A stretch of DNA of 29,772 nt, from positions 1-29,772 of the forward strand of contig JBCAQO010000107.1 in assembly GCA_039111635.1 (NCBI GenBank), read 5' to 3'. This document shows positions 11,029 to 21,448 of the stretch, piece after piece. The position numbers and the translations under genes are program-made. How positions within the stretch are numbered: position 1 is the stretch's first letter; every line of letters starts with the position of its first letter. Under the pieces are notes generated by a model. It was not told the origin of the DNA. It did not search any database and saw nothing but the letters and a program-made list of their open reading frames with translations. Source of the DNA: Heterobasidion occidentale (taxonomy: Eukaryota > Basidiomycota > Agaricomycetes > Russulales > Bondarzewiaceae).

Positions 11029-11338
11029 TGCTTCAGGTCGTGATGTTCCAGTTTCGGCCCATGCGGCTTTGACGTCCCGCCATCCACGATCAGAGTGAGA
11101 TCACTCTCTCTCAAGGCCGTACTCACGCGGTGGAGAGTGACGTTTCCCCATCTCTGGGACGCCAAGACGACTCGCAAGCCCTCCCGTTCATCAATCACGA
11201 TACCGAGACGCGTCATTGCCTACGCTCTCGTTAGGCCATGACGCGCGCACCCGGGCAAACGGCACTCACGTTGACGAAGTCGTGCCATCTGACAAAACCG
11301 CTCGTGTGCCTATCCAGAAGCTTCTCCAAAACCTCCCA
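11029..11338 (-). CDS. Two-exon fragment resembling a HicA-like (dsRBD-fold) domain
   Basis: Two exon pieces join cleanly in phase 0 across an intron at 11269-11220, with donor GTGAGTGCC, branch point CTAAC and acceptor gcgtag. The upstream piece (11338-11270) reads WEVLEKLLDRHTSGFVRWHD. The downstream piece (11219-11029) continues with AMTRLGIVIDE...GNVTLHR and ends at a donor GTGAGTAT. The order of an aromatic-rich leader, W-x-x-F-V, A-M-x-x-L-G and a late T-x-H-R resembles the compact HicA-like alpha-beta fold found in many basidiomycete hypothetical proteins. In bacteria that fold is an RNA-acting toxin; whether the fungal versions act on RNA is not known. No start codon is found: the frame meets a TGA just upstream of the first piece. 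It is therefore partial or decayed. The family call is tentative. Confidence 0.4.
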
Positions 11339-12504
11339 TTTGCGTCAGTCAACTACCACAGCAGTGAAGAGGAATCCTCTCACCACGAGCGATCGTCGAT
11401 TCACTGAGATTGTCGTCATGGGATCCAGGTTACACAGACGAGGGGTTGGTCTTCACGCAAGTTGAGGATTGGGCGCTCGTTCAGCGTTTGGGTCTCGCTT
11501 ATGTCGCACCTTCTCGGGATCTACCAATCTCTACTGTCAGTGGTGCTCACGGCCTCTCAGCTCTGAACAAGCGGCGTCGAGCAGAATGCATGCGCTTGTG
11601 TCAGTCTGGTCGGGCACACACTCCTCAAGATGGGGGGCTTCCATCTAAGCGCGCGTCGACACGTCGGTGACCACGCTCAGCCCGAAGCTCATCACGTCCG
11701 TCCCGCTCGAGGCGCGCCTGCAAGGCATCCTCAGGGCCACTGCAACTGCTCCTCCTCATACTCCCTCCACTCCAGCGACGAATCTGCATTTGGTTACACC
11801 TCGCCAACTCGCAAGGCTGCAGCGCAAGTCCCCAAACCACAGCCATCCATCGCATAACCACTCGCCTGTGTAGACCCACACTCATCACTCGACGATCCAC
11901 CCTCAACGTTTCAATCTAGATAGTGGCGAGTCTCAGCTGACTCCTCTGGCTCGCCGTCGTCTTTGGTCAGACTCATCTCATTCCCCCAGATCGTTCCCAT
12001 GGGTCGAAACGTCCGCCCCGTCGTTGCCATCCCTCCTCCCCGTCCCCTCCATGTCACTGACCTCCACTCCAACGCGAGCACCTCCGCTCAGCAGAAGGCC
12101 ATGTACAAGGGCACGAAACCCCTCCCAATCGGACAGCCCGAAAGCGAAGGGGGGAAGTGGTCGCGCGCGACTATCGAGAAGGCGGGTGACGAGGACGGCC
12201 AGGTGGGCTTACTGTGGTGTGTATCGGTTCACCGTCCATCGTCCGTGCTGGCCTCATCTGGGTCATTGATCGCTGGGCCAGGAAGAAGTCAGGCGGTTCC
12301 GCGAAGGCATCATTGCAGCGTCTCTCTTTCCTCCGATCCTGGGCCAGGCGTCGCAGCGTGAGGGCGTCCCGTGGATTTTGACAGGCGGGTCGGTCCTCGG
12401 CTGCGTGGAAGTATATCAGCAAATTCTCGAGGCCGCGCGCACGATGTGTGTGGGTCGGTGGCTGCAACCCGCCGGCTGTACATGGGGTGCGCGTTTAGCC
12501 TGAA
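11339..12504. other. Region with Pro/Ser-rich open frames, no recognised gene
   Basis: The plus strand carries a run of open frames (about 11410-11670 with DEGLVFTQVEDWALVQRLG; 11667-11873; 11963-12361 starting at MGRNVRPVVAIPPPRPLHV, ATG 12000) with proline- and serine-rich composition. They may be exons of one decayed plus-strand gene, but I could not join them with convincing introns and no domain is recognised. Confidence 0.3.
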
Positions 12505-13377
12505 GACACAGCATTTCTAGAGGAAGATCACTCTCAGAAAGCTGTTCGGCGGGAGGATGGATGGTTATGTGAGAAGAGCAACGTTGTGGAAAATGGTTTG
12601 AATGTGGCGCGACAGCCGCGAAACGCGCGACAACGTCTGATCACGGCTGCTCGGTGGAAAGATGAGACGCAAAGCACGACGGCCTGGGGACAACGCATTT
12701 CTGGAAAAAAGTCGCTCTCAGAGAGGTGCACGAGATAGATAGGGACACCGTATTTCTGGAGGAAGGAGGCCACTCTCAGAGACGTCTCGGCAGTCGCAAA
12801 ACGCGCGACGATATCCATATGTATGTATCCAGGTAAAAGATCCAGAAGAAACAATGTCACGGTCTAGCCCCAGGCGACCATGAGGTGACGAGCAGTGGAC
12901 CAAATGTGACAGTCCGATGCGGAGAACAACATTGCCATTAATGCTAGAAAGACGTGTAAGTGACATCGCAAATTTATGAGTTGTTCAAACCCACTCGCAA
13001 TGCAAACCTTCTTTGACGACGCAGAAGCGGAGGTCACAGCGACGCCGGCTTCTCAAACAGATGGCTCTGCAAAGCGATCATGAAAGTCGATGGGATTTGT
13101 CGCATTGTAATGCTTTTCGCCACCGAGGGCAATGAGCGAGGCGGTCCGCAACAAACTCGATGTACTGTCACGTCAGCTCGGCATTCATACCGATCAGCCC
13201 CGTAGGAAGGGCATCTACCACATCCAATTAGCATCAAATGCTACAGTAGTGATCAACATGTACTCACCTGTCAAGAGCTCCTCCTCGATAACAACGCATT
13301 CGACGACGATGTGGACGACTGTTAGGATGTGGATGCCTCTTGAGATGGCTGAACAACAAGCATGCGGAGTCAGTGTG

Positions 13378-13800
13378 GAATCCCTCGTGGCGACTGGTGA
13401 GTTCGTAGGAGAAGGAGAGTCCAGGTATAAGCACAAGGCCAGGCTTCTTCGACCAGAAAATTGAGGTGAAAGAACCGGAGGAGAAGATATCCTCTGCTGT
13501 GGCAAAGAAGACTCATCGCTCGGTAAATGTGGAGCGACGATCGGAGACCCAGCGCAGTGCCCAGTCCGCCTTCCTCTTCACGCAAGGGATGGTCTCAACA
13601 ACATCGCGTTTCGTAGGTCCAGTTCTCGTCGTGGAAAACTTCCGTCATAATATGGAACGCGTAGAAGCAACGCGCTGCCCAGTGGAGTCACAAAAAATCA
13701 CGGCTAAAGAACAATGCAGTTCTGGAGGAAGGCACTCTCAAAAAGCTGCTCGTCGGGATGATAGACAGGACAACACATTTCTGGAGGAAGGTCGCTCTCA
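13378..13800 (+). repeat. Inverted repeat segment, left copy
   Basis: This roughly 420-bp segment matches the reverse complement of about 21050-21448 at roughly four bases in five by eye. Shared landmarks are gaatccctcg at the outer edge, gagtccaggtataagca, cttcttcgaccagaa, gatcctctgctg-like text, catcgcgtttcgtaggtcca-like text and the first core repeats. Upstream, at 12998-13377, short plus-strand frames (MQTFFDDAEAEVTATPASQT from 13001, and MSEAVRNKLDVLSRQLG from 13132) are open but not recognised. Confidence 0.75.
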
Positions 13801-14141
13801 GATATGTGTCTCAACATCCGCGAAACGCGCGCCGCCGTCTGACTCCGGCCGGTGGGTGAATCAGAAAGAATGACAGCATTTTGAGTAACGCATTTCTGGA
13901 GGAAGGTGCTCGACAAGAGATATATGGAAATGGGTGAGCGCAAAGAACGACGGCCTACAGGCACGGCATTTCTGGAGGAAAGTCGCTCTCGGAAGGCTGC
14001 TCGTCGGGAGGGTAGATGAGGACAATGCCTTTCTAAGAGGATGATCGCTCTCAGATGTGTCCCAACAGCCACGCGACGCCATCTGACTACAGCCGCTTGA
14101 TGGTAGGGTGGCACGCAAAGAATGAGGGACTACAAGCAACA

Positions 14142-14740
14142 CATTTCTGGAGGAAAGTCGCTCTCAGAAAGCTCGACAGGACAATAGATGGAGGTGGCCT
14201 GGAAACAGCGCAATTCTGGAGGAAAGTCGCTCTCAGAAAGCTCGACAGGACAATAGATGGAGGTGGCCTGGAAACAGCGCAATTCTGGAGGAAAGTCGCT
14301 CTCAGAAAGCTCGACAGGACAATAGATGGAGGTGGCCTGGAAACAGCGCAATTCTGGAGGAAAGTCGCTCTCAGAAAGCTCGACAGGACAATAGATGGAG
14401 GTGGCCTGGAAACAGCGCAATTCTGGAGGAAAGTCGCTCTCAGAAAGCTCGAGGACAATAGATGGAGGTGGCCTGGAAACAGCGCAATTCTGGAGGAAAG
14501 TCGCTCTCAGAAAGCTCGACAGGACAATAGATGGAGGTGGCCTGGAAACAGCGCAATTCTGGAGGAAAGTCACTCTCAGAAAGCTCGACAGGACAATAGA
14601 TGGAGGTGGCCTGGAAACAGCGCAATTCTGGAGGAAAGTCGCTCTCAGAAAGCTGCATCACATTGATGGAGGTGGCCTGGAAACAGCGCAATTCTGGAGG
14701 AAAGTCGCTCTCAGAAAGCTGCATCACATTGATGGAGGAT
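14142..14740 (+). repeat. 69-bp tandem array
   Basis: Eight near-identical units starting at aattctggagg: 14212, 14281, 14350, 14419, 14486, 14555, 14624 and 14690, preceded by a diverged unit at 14142. The unit is 69 bp, except one of 67 bp (2-bp loss at about 14452) and a 66-bp form near the end, where the spacer changes to gctgcatcacattgatgg. Each unit contains one core repeat. Near identity points to recent amplification. A 23-residue repeat can be read (FWRKVALRKLDRTIDGGG), but other frames are also open. Confidence 0.9.
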
Positions 14741-14930
14741 GGTCACATTGTCAGATGTTCAACATCGACGCTCGTGATTCGGATTCCGACAAACTCCGAT
14801 CAGCGTCGGCCAATCGGGTGTTGAATTTCGATCAAGCAATCTGATATCCTTTTGAGTATCTGAATTCATTCAAAGTAAACGTATAATACGCTGAACGAGC
14901 CAGCATGCGCGTAAGAAGATTTCTAAACAA

Positions 14931-15966
14931 TCAGAAGTGTAGTCCCCATCCATCATCATCAAACACACCAATATCATCCAAAACCCAGCTGTAAATGTAA
15001 AAGACCGAGGCTAAGAGAGAATGAGGCAAGCTCCCCAGGCTACGACAAATCAAAAAAAGGTTAGCTACCGGTAAGGAATCAAGACCCAGCGCTTTGTGCG
15101 ATGGCAATGGAGAACGGATAGCACTAGCACCTGCCAGGGAAAGCAAGGGCGAGACCATCAAAGAGTGCTCAGCAGCAATGGGGTGAGTAGCTGAAACTGT
15201 GCTGAGTGCCGGTGATGATGACACTGAGATAAGACTCCCATCAGTCGTCAGCGAACCAGACGCCTCAACACTATAGCTGACAACATTCAAGTCCACTACG
15301 CTTTTGCCATTGAGTGCCGGCGATGATGACGCTGAGAAGACACTCCCATTAGTTGTCGGCGCACCAGACGGCTCAGCACTATAGCTGACAACATTGGAGT
15401 CCACTACGCTCTTGCCAAAGAAGGGTGAAGAAGCCCTGTCTGTGATTACAGCTGGTGTCGCTAGAACCTGGGGGATCGGCAGATGCAGAACGGACCCAGG
15501 GCTACTCGAGCGCGAATGATGTCGAGACAAGTTCTACGGAGTTGGGGAACAATGTAAACTCAGAGCCTTCGAGCAAAAGGCCATCACCTACCTCCGATTC
15601 CTCCGAATAATTGCTAGTGGGTGATAAATCTCCACTCCTATCCCTGGGAGCATAATAACTCCCGAAGGAAAACTCTGGGTGCCAAGCCCTCCAAGCCTCG
15701 CCAATCCAACCCTGACTGACCATAGTGAAAGCTCGAGACATGTCGTTGAAAAGATGCCTATAGTACACATCTGTGTACAGCTCGGTCATAGTTGACATGC
15801 AGTCCAGCCGCGCAGATTTTTCATAGTCTGGATAAGGCTTTCGAACGTCGAAGGATAATAAGAAAGAGACGACCAGTTGATCAGGACGCTGCGAAAAAAA
15901 AGTCTGAAGGGTGCCAATTCCTTGAGGTGGGTCCACATACCTTGCAAACGGCAGGCTCTTCGACAT
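14931..15966 (-). CDS. Possible decayed gene with an internal 108-bp duplication
   Basis: Open minus-strand frames with no recognised domain. A plausible intron (GTATGTGG...ttttcgcag, about 15941-15896) follows a short exon after a tatctag acceptor. One frame reads EAWRAWHPEFSFGSYYAP, and another, farther downstream, is Ser-rich. Within the Ser-rich part, two 108-bp direct copies (about 15204-15311 and 15312-15419) encode GKSVVDSNVVSYSAEPSG and the variant GKSVVDLNVVSYSVEASG. The frame stays open through both copies. The frames do not join into a single model that I trust. It may be a downstream part of the decayed gene at 16407-19605, which ends at a possible splice donor. Confidence 0.3.
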
Positions 15967-16406
15967 CTAGATAGGAGGAAGGCCTACTGTTCCAGGAAGG
16001 TGGGTGGAGAAACATGTCGAGATGCGCTGGTGAGGGCGGTGATCAATATCGCGGGCAGGAGCGCTTTTCACATTTCGGTCGTTCCCGTGTCACACTTCCC
16101 CCGTTCCCCACCGACAGGTCCCAAGGGGTGCCCGGAGAGCTGTGAATCGCTCTTTGTAGCTTCGTAATTTCACTGAGACTCCTGAAAGCAGACATGATTA
16201 CGACGTGTATATAATGACAAGGCCCTTTGGCGATGAGACAAAATCATTTGTGAGAAAGAGCCAGCAATCGAGAATACATCGATAACAAGGAGAAGTTTGG
16301 ATATGTAGTCCAGTTCAAGGTTCAACAAGAAAAGAAACATGCTCGGAATCCTCGGCAGCACGATCTCAAAATGACGTCGCCAGCCTGACAGGATCAAGAA
16401 TTCTAC

Positions 16407-19400
16407 TTACAACTTATGTGCTACATTTAGTATTCCTGGGGTATGCAACGCGGAAGCCAGGACGACGTCTTGATTGTACGTCCGGACGGTCGCCAGCTGT
16501 TTGTCAGCTCCCAGACGTTTTTTATTCGCCCCACGTTCACGCTTATCCCGGCCCCGCAATGTGTAGTACCACAGCACAGAAGTTCGAGGCGTCAATTCGC
16601 CGTCATGGAGACGCGTCAACATGTCTTGAAACCATGTCTCGGCAGATGACGACCACGAACCATTCCAGAGGTAGCTGGCACGCCAGAGGGCCATGCTGGG
16701 CCACAGAGACACATTCCCTGGTAGCGCCGTGAACCCCAGGAGTAATTTGAGAGCCAGATCGCTCTCTTCATCTTCTGGGCACTCCGATTCGCGATCTGAT
16801 CCAGCTGTGTATCGTTCACCCCAGACAGTGTATGCCTCACTTGGCCCCTCCAGGTAGCTCCGAACTATGTCCTTGGACCCAAAATGGATGACAAGGCGCC
16901 AAGCCAGGCCACCATACGCCACAAGACGTCTTGCGTAGGGTTGTCGCAGGAGCCATCGAACCCGCTCCTGATATAGCTGGCCAAAGGAGGAGAGAGAGTC
17001 TTGTCGCTCGCCTATGAGGAAGTTGTCTCCGTCCACCCAGTTGGGACGAGGTTCATTCATACGGCGTTCAGCATTGGCCGCGATCTTCTGCTGACCCCAC
17101 ATGCTATTCCAACTGAGACGGAACGACATCCCATGCTGCAACATCACCTCCAGCAACGCCTCGACTTCAAAGGCCTTCCATTCCAAAATGGCTAGCAACC
17201 AGATCTCAGTGAGCGGATGAAGCTTGACGTGAGATACCCGCAAGAAGCCAGTGTCGATAGCCAGAGGTCTAACGTCAAACGGCGCATAGGGAGCCCAACC
17301 TCCCGAAGTCGTTTCCTTGATGCTGTCTAAGTACGCAAGCGTCCCGGGAGAGACAATGAGCATTTCTTCAGATTGAAAGGTTTCTGGTGCTATCCAGTGC
17401 CCTCTTAAGAATTCACTGCCGGGAGGTGCGGGGTAGACTTTCGGGAAAAGCGCAGCAATAAAGGCGGGAGGATAATTCTCCCTGTCGACAACATCAGTGG
17501 ATGTGACCGCGTGTACCTCCAAATGTCCCTCATGAACGATGACAGGGCTCGGAGAACGCGAGAATCTCACATCGTCTTCGCTTGGATCGTCATTCGAGCC
17601 GACAAGAGCATGACTGGATGAAGAATTGCGTTCAACCCGGTCCTCCACCTCCGAGTTGACATTCATCGCCACATCCTGCTCATACGAGCCTTCCCGCATC
17701 GCGTCGCAGTCAGACAACACAATGCATGGAGGGCCTGACGACGAAGACAAACCCGTGCCCCGGTCCTCCAAATCGATATCCATTGCCATATACTGGCTCT
17801 GCGAGTCAACTAGCATTGTTGTTGTGCTGCGCACCAAAAATATTCGTCAGTAATGTTTTTGCGCTCTGAGATTGAAGAAAACGCATACCTGAGATGCTCC
17901 GATGACTCGGACCGTCCAACGCCTTGAACGTGATCTTCAGAGTGCGGCTGGAATGATGATGACACTGCACCAGGGGTGTCAATGTGCATCTGCACCTCCT
18001 GTGACGTGTTGCCGCTGGACAACGTACCACCCCTGTACGACGTATTGCTACCAGGCGACACATTTGACAGCTGATGTTGCGAAGGGGCAGGCAGAGGAGG
18101 GGCGGGTAGAGGAGAGGCAGGCGGAGAAGGGGCTGGAGGGGCTGGCAGAGGAGGGGCTGGCGAAGGAGGGGCTGGCGGAGGAGGGGCTGGCGGAGGCTGC
18201 GGAGGAGGGGCTGGCGGAGGAGGGGCTGGCGGAGGAGGGGCTGGCGGAGGAGGGGCTGGCGGAGGAGGGGCTGGCGAGGAGGGGGCGGAGGAGGGGCTGG
18301 CGGAGGAGGGGCTGGCGGAGGAGGGGCTGGCGGAGGAGGGGCTGGCGAGGAGGGGCTGGCGGAGGAGGGGCAGGTCGAGACAGGGCAGAACGAGGAATGC
18401 GATCGTGGTCGTATAGGAGAACCGCAGAAAGGCGACTGTTAGACGCTGCTCTCTTCTTGAGTATTTCTGCGTGCTTTTTCTCTGGGCGAAGACGGCTGAT
18501 ATCACAGTCGATCAGGTGGAAAGTGCGCCCCCTAATGGAGGGAGGGTCTGTGCAACCCTCACGATCTTCAGCGTCACTATCGTCCTGATCCAGCCCGATC
18601 TGTGTCTCCATGTAAAACACGCGCACGTTGACGCAATCGTCTGCGGATAGATAAGAGGCTGAACAGTAGTAATCCTCCCATCTTCTGTCTTTTTTGGAGC
18701 CGATGATGCCACGATCGTCACCCCACAGCATTGCCAGGTACGTTGTCTGTGGCGGGGGTTTGTAGGACACAATCGTGAACGGTTTCCCGTTAAGTCGCCA
18801 CCGATCGGCCTGAGGTCACCGAATGCGCTGAACCTCTCCCGCTTGTCGAGCGCTCCAAGAGTATGCAATATTGATTCGTGCGAGCTTGAGAAGCTCCCAA
18901 GTCGTCTTCATTTCGGGACCCCAGGTTGGATAGCCCTGTGTGACGATGGTGACTCCACGGATGCGAGCGCCCAAGATGAACTTATCCAGTTGGTCGAAAG
19001 CAAATGACAAAGAGGCCTGAGCCTTAGGACGATCACGCCACTAGAAAGCAAGACATGAGATATAAGCAGAAACCTCAACCCTGTAAAGCACTCACTTTCG
19101 GCCCAAACCCCTGCTCAATCCTCCAGACAAGAAAGCTGATGAATCCAAAGCAGTCGAGAAAGGGACGACGTAATCGCCAAAAGGTGATATGTGCATCCTC
19201 TTCAGTTTTCCAGGGATAGACAATCCCTTCCTGCAACACACTAACCTCGAGAGGCCGGTTGCCATCCCAGTCAAGAATGTCTCTCAACGCACTGGTACAA
19301 CGGATGATAAAAGCTCTGATCTGGTTGTGTGCCTTGACCAATCCTGGGCGAATGGTCCGAGAAGGGAAGCAATAAAAGTCATGACTTGCTTCGGAGGCTG

Positions 19401-19605
19401 GAAAAATCCATTCCGAAGAGTCACCCCTGATGGATCCAGGATCAACTGGGATGAAGGGCCTCCAGGGAAAACGCGAGTCATGAGGAGCTGGATCTACTGC
19501 CCAATCGTACGGTTTCAGGCGTCCGGCACGAGATGGATCAGCGTCGAAGGTCACGTCCGCTGGCGGGGTGAATGCGTTTCTGGAGATGTAAGATGTGGAA
19601 CTCAT
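16407..19605 (-). pseudogene. Decayed multi-exon gene of an unnamed Agaricomycete family
   Basis: Function unknown. The start is ATG 19605 (MSSTSYISRNAFTPPADVTF). Exon 1 runs to 19096 (170 codons) with landmarks GRLKPYDWA, RPGLVKAHNQIRAFIIR and FWRLRRPFLDCFGFISFLVW. A clean intron (GTGAGTGC...ttctag) leads to exon 2 at 19040 (WRDRPKAQASLSFAFDQLDKF). In exon 2 an in-frame TGA occurs at 18818-18816, after which the same frame resumes sense (DRWRLNGKPFTIVSYKPPP, TFHLIDCDISRLRPEKKHAE, AVLLYDHDRIPRSAL). The frame then enters the proline minisatellite at 18085-18375 and leaves it shifted. The downstream sense frame (SNVSPGSNTSYRGG) reaches an intron at 17888-17827 and a last exon to 16407 with acidic, Ser-rich text and then FLRGHWIAPETF, AILEWKAFEVEALLEVML and ARRLVAYGGLAWRLVIHF. 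The stop plus frameshift imply a non-functional copy. The TGA could be a CGA-to-TGA change. Confidence 0.7.
18085..18375 (-). repeat. 15-bp proline-codon minisatellite with slipped units
   Basis: Tandem array of the unit ggctggcggaggagg (plus strand), encoding PAPPP in the family frame on minus. Most units are 15 bp. Two are 14 bp (ggctggcgaggagg, near 18271 and 18341) and one is 12 bp (near 18285). The two 1-bp losses shift the minus-strand frame from PAPPP to LLRQP to ASPSS, so the array does not restore the frame of the downstream exon. Confidence 0.85.
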
Positions 19606-19800
19606 GGTAGGGCAGGGGCGAAATGCGACAACTACCCATGCCGACTGCTGCGACCTCGTGACTTCAACCCAGGGGTATTGGTCTCGGGAGACGGAGGCTT
19701 TCATTGTGATGAAAAGATCGAAGCGGAACAATTGCTGGAGGAGAGTGCGTCGACGTGAAGGAGACGAAAAGTAGAGGTCTCAACAGATGTGGCACAAGAG

Positions 19801-21120
19801 CGGCACAAGACTATTTCTGGAGGAAAAACGCTCTCAGAAACTGCCTAGACAGCCGCGGAAAACACGGTACCGCCCAGTGACGACCGCGGGATGACTGGAA
19901 GGAAAGGGAGACTTGAAGATGAAGGAATAAAGCTTTCAACCGATAAGGACGCCACAAGACAAATTCTGGAGGAAAAACGCTCTCAGAAACTGCCTAGACA
20001 GCCGCGAAACACGATGCTGCCCAACGACGACCGCCTGAGGACTATGAGTGGGGCAACTTGAAGTCATGTGAGCTCCGCTCCCACGGTCAGCGATTTCGGT
20101 CCCACGGTCACTCTTTGGCCGAATGTCTGTACGGACGTCGTCATATTACCAGCTCTTAGCTCTATCGACAAATTTCTGAGAGTGACCCTCCTCCGGGAAT
20201 GGGTTGCTCTCACTCCGCCACCGTCTATCCTCCTGTCGAGCAGCTTTCTGAGAGCGATTTTCCTCCAGAAGTGCGTTGTCATTCCCCCGACATCAAGCGG
20301 CCGTAGTCAGACGGCGTCGCGTGTTTAGCGGCTGTCGGGAGACATTTCTGAGAGCGACCTTCCTCCAGAAATGTGATGTTCCCAGGCCATCTTCGTATAT
20401 CCTCTCGGCAATCAGCTTTCTGAGAGCGGCCTTCCTCCAGAAATGCGCTGCCCATAGGCCGTCGTTCTTTGCGTCCCACCCTGCCATCAAGCGGGTGTAG
20501 TCAGATGGCGTTGCGCGGCTGTTGAGACACATATCTTAGAGCGTCTTCCTCCATGAATGTGTTATCCCCATCTCTCCCCCCAACGAGCAGTTTTCTGAGA
20601 GCGACTTTCCTCCAGAAATGTGCTGTTTGCCGGCCACCTCTATCGTCCTGTCGAGCTTTTTGAGAGCGACCTTCCTCCAGAAATGCGTTGTCCCCAGAGC
20701 CTTTCCATTTATCCTCCCGGCAACCAGCTTTCTGAGAGTGACCTTCCTCCAGATATGCGTTGCCCATAGGCCGAAGCTCTTTCCATCGCACCTTGCCATC
20801 GAGCTACCGCAATCAGACGGCGGCGCGCGGTTCGCGGCTGTCGAGAGACATTTCTGAGAGCGAGGTTCCTCCAGAAATGTGATGTTCCCAGGCCATCTTC
20901 GTATATCCTCTCGGCAATCAGCTTTCTGAGAGCGAGGTTCCTCCAGAAATGCGTTGCTCGTAGGCCCTCGTCCTTTGCGTCCCACCCTGCCATCAAGCGG
21001 CCGTAGCCCAATGGCGTCGCGCGGCTTCTGAGAGCGATGTTCCTCCAGAAATGTGTTGTCCCCATCTAACCTCCCAACGAGCAGCTTTCTGAGAGCGATT
21101 TTCCTCCAGAGATCCACTAC
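19801..21120 (-). repeat. Right repeat arm: core repeats, mostly inverted relative to the left arm
   Basis: About fourteen copies of the same core. Two are in plus orientation inside a direct repeat of about 155 bp (about 19800-19900 and 19955-20055, sharing ggaggaaaaacgctctcag and aaactgcctagacagccgcg). About twelve are in minus orientation from 20168 to 21110 (tttctgagagcgaccttcctccagaaatg on plus). A higher-order duplication of about 506 bp is visible: the block with catcttcgtatatcctctcg at about 20389 recurs at about 20896. Open frames here are open in several frames at once and are not taken as genes. Confidence 0.85.
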
Positions 21121-21448
21121 TTTTAAGCCGTGGTTCTTTGCGACTCCATCAGGCAGCGTGCTGCTTCACCGCGTTGCACATAATGATGGAAAATATTCAC
21201 AACGAGACTGGACCTACGAATTGCGATGCTACTGAGATCATCCTCTGCATCAAGAGGAAGATGGACTGGGCATCGCGCTGGATCTCTCATCGTCGCTTCA
21301 CATTCGCTGAGCGGTGAGCCGCCTTTGCCGCAGCAGAGGACATCTTCTCCGGTTTTTTGCCTCAATCTTCTGGTCGAAGAAGCGTGGCCTTATGCTTATA
21401 CCTGGACTCACCTTCTCCAACAAACTCATCAGTCGCCTCGAGGGATTC
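21050..21448 (-). repeat. Inverted repeat segment, right copy
   Basis: The reverse complement matches 13378-13800, with the same order of landmarks from the outer edge (gaatccctcg at 21448-21439) inward to the core repeats. Small indels and about one mismatch in five suggest an old duplication rather than an assembly artefact. Confidence 0.75.

Larger units (their letters stand above)
12505..14740 (+). repeat. Left repeat arm: hairpin-like core repeats
   Basis: Seventeen or so copies of a core of about 28 bp, typically tttctggaggaaggtcgctctcagaaa, all in plus orientation (three at 12510-12780, then from 13717 onward). The core ends TTTCT/AGAAA and GAG/CTC are complementary, so it can fold as an imperfect hairpin. 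Between cores, conserved spacers recur (cagccgcgaaacgcgcg, gtctgactacggccgc, ggtgggacgcaaagaacgacggcct). All frames are open through it, so the open reading frames here are not taken as genes. The part from 13378 onward is matched in inverted order by the right arm. Confidence 0.85.

Noticed and set aside
12505..14740. CRISPR array from regularly spaced core repeats
   Set aside because: The genome is fungal, the spacers are themselves repeated, the spacing varies widely, and no cas gene is present.
14055..14844. Long plus and minus open frames across the 69-bp array (23-residue repeat protein)
   Set aside because: Several frames on both strands are open at once, the unit length is a multiple of three by chance of its size, one unit has lost 2 bp, and there is no start or splice context.
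18048..18505. A collagen-like or proline-rich structural protein at the minisatellite
   Set aside because: The array lies inside a longer gene whose text is recognisable on both sides; the proline run is only its expanded linker.
20293..21117. Minus-strand proteins with repeated HFWRKVALRKL text in the right arm
   Set aside because: They are the same core repeat read in one of several open frames, with no gene structure.
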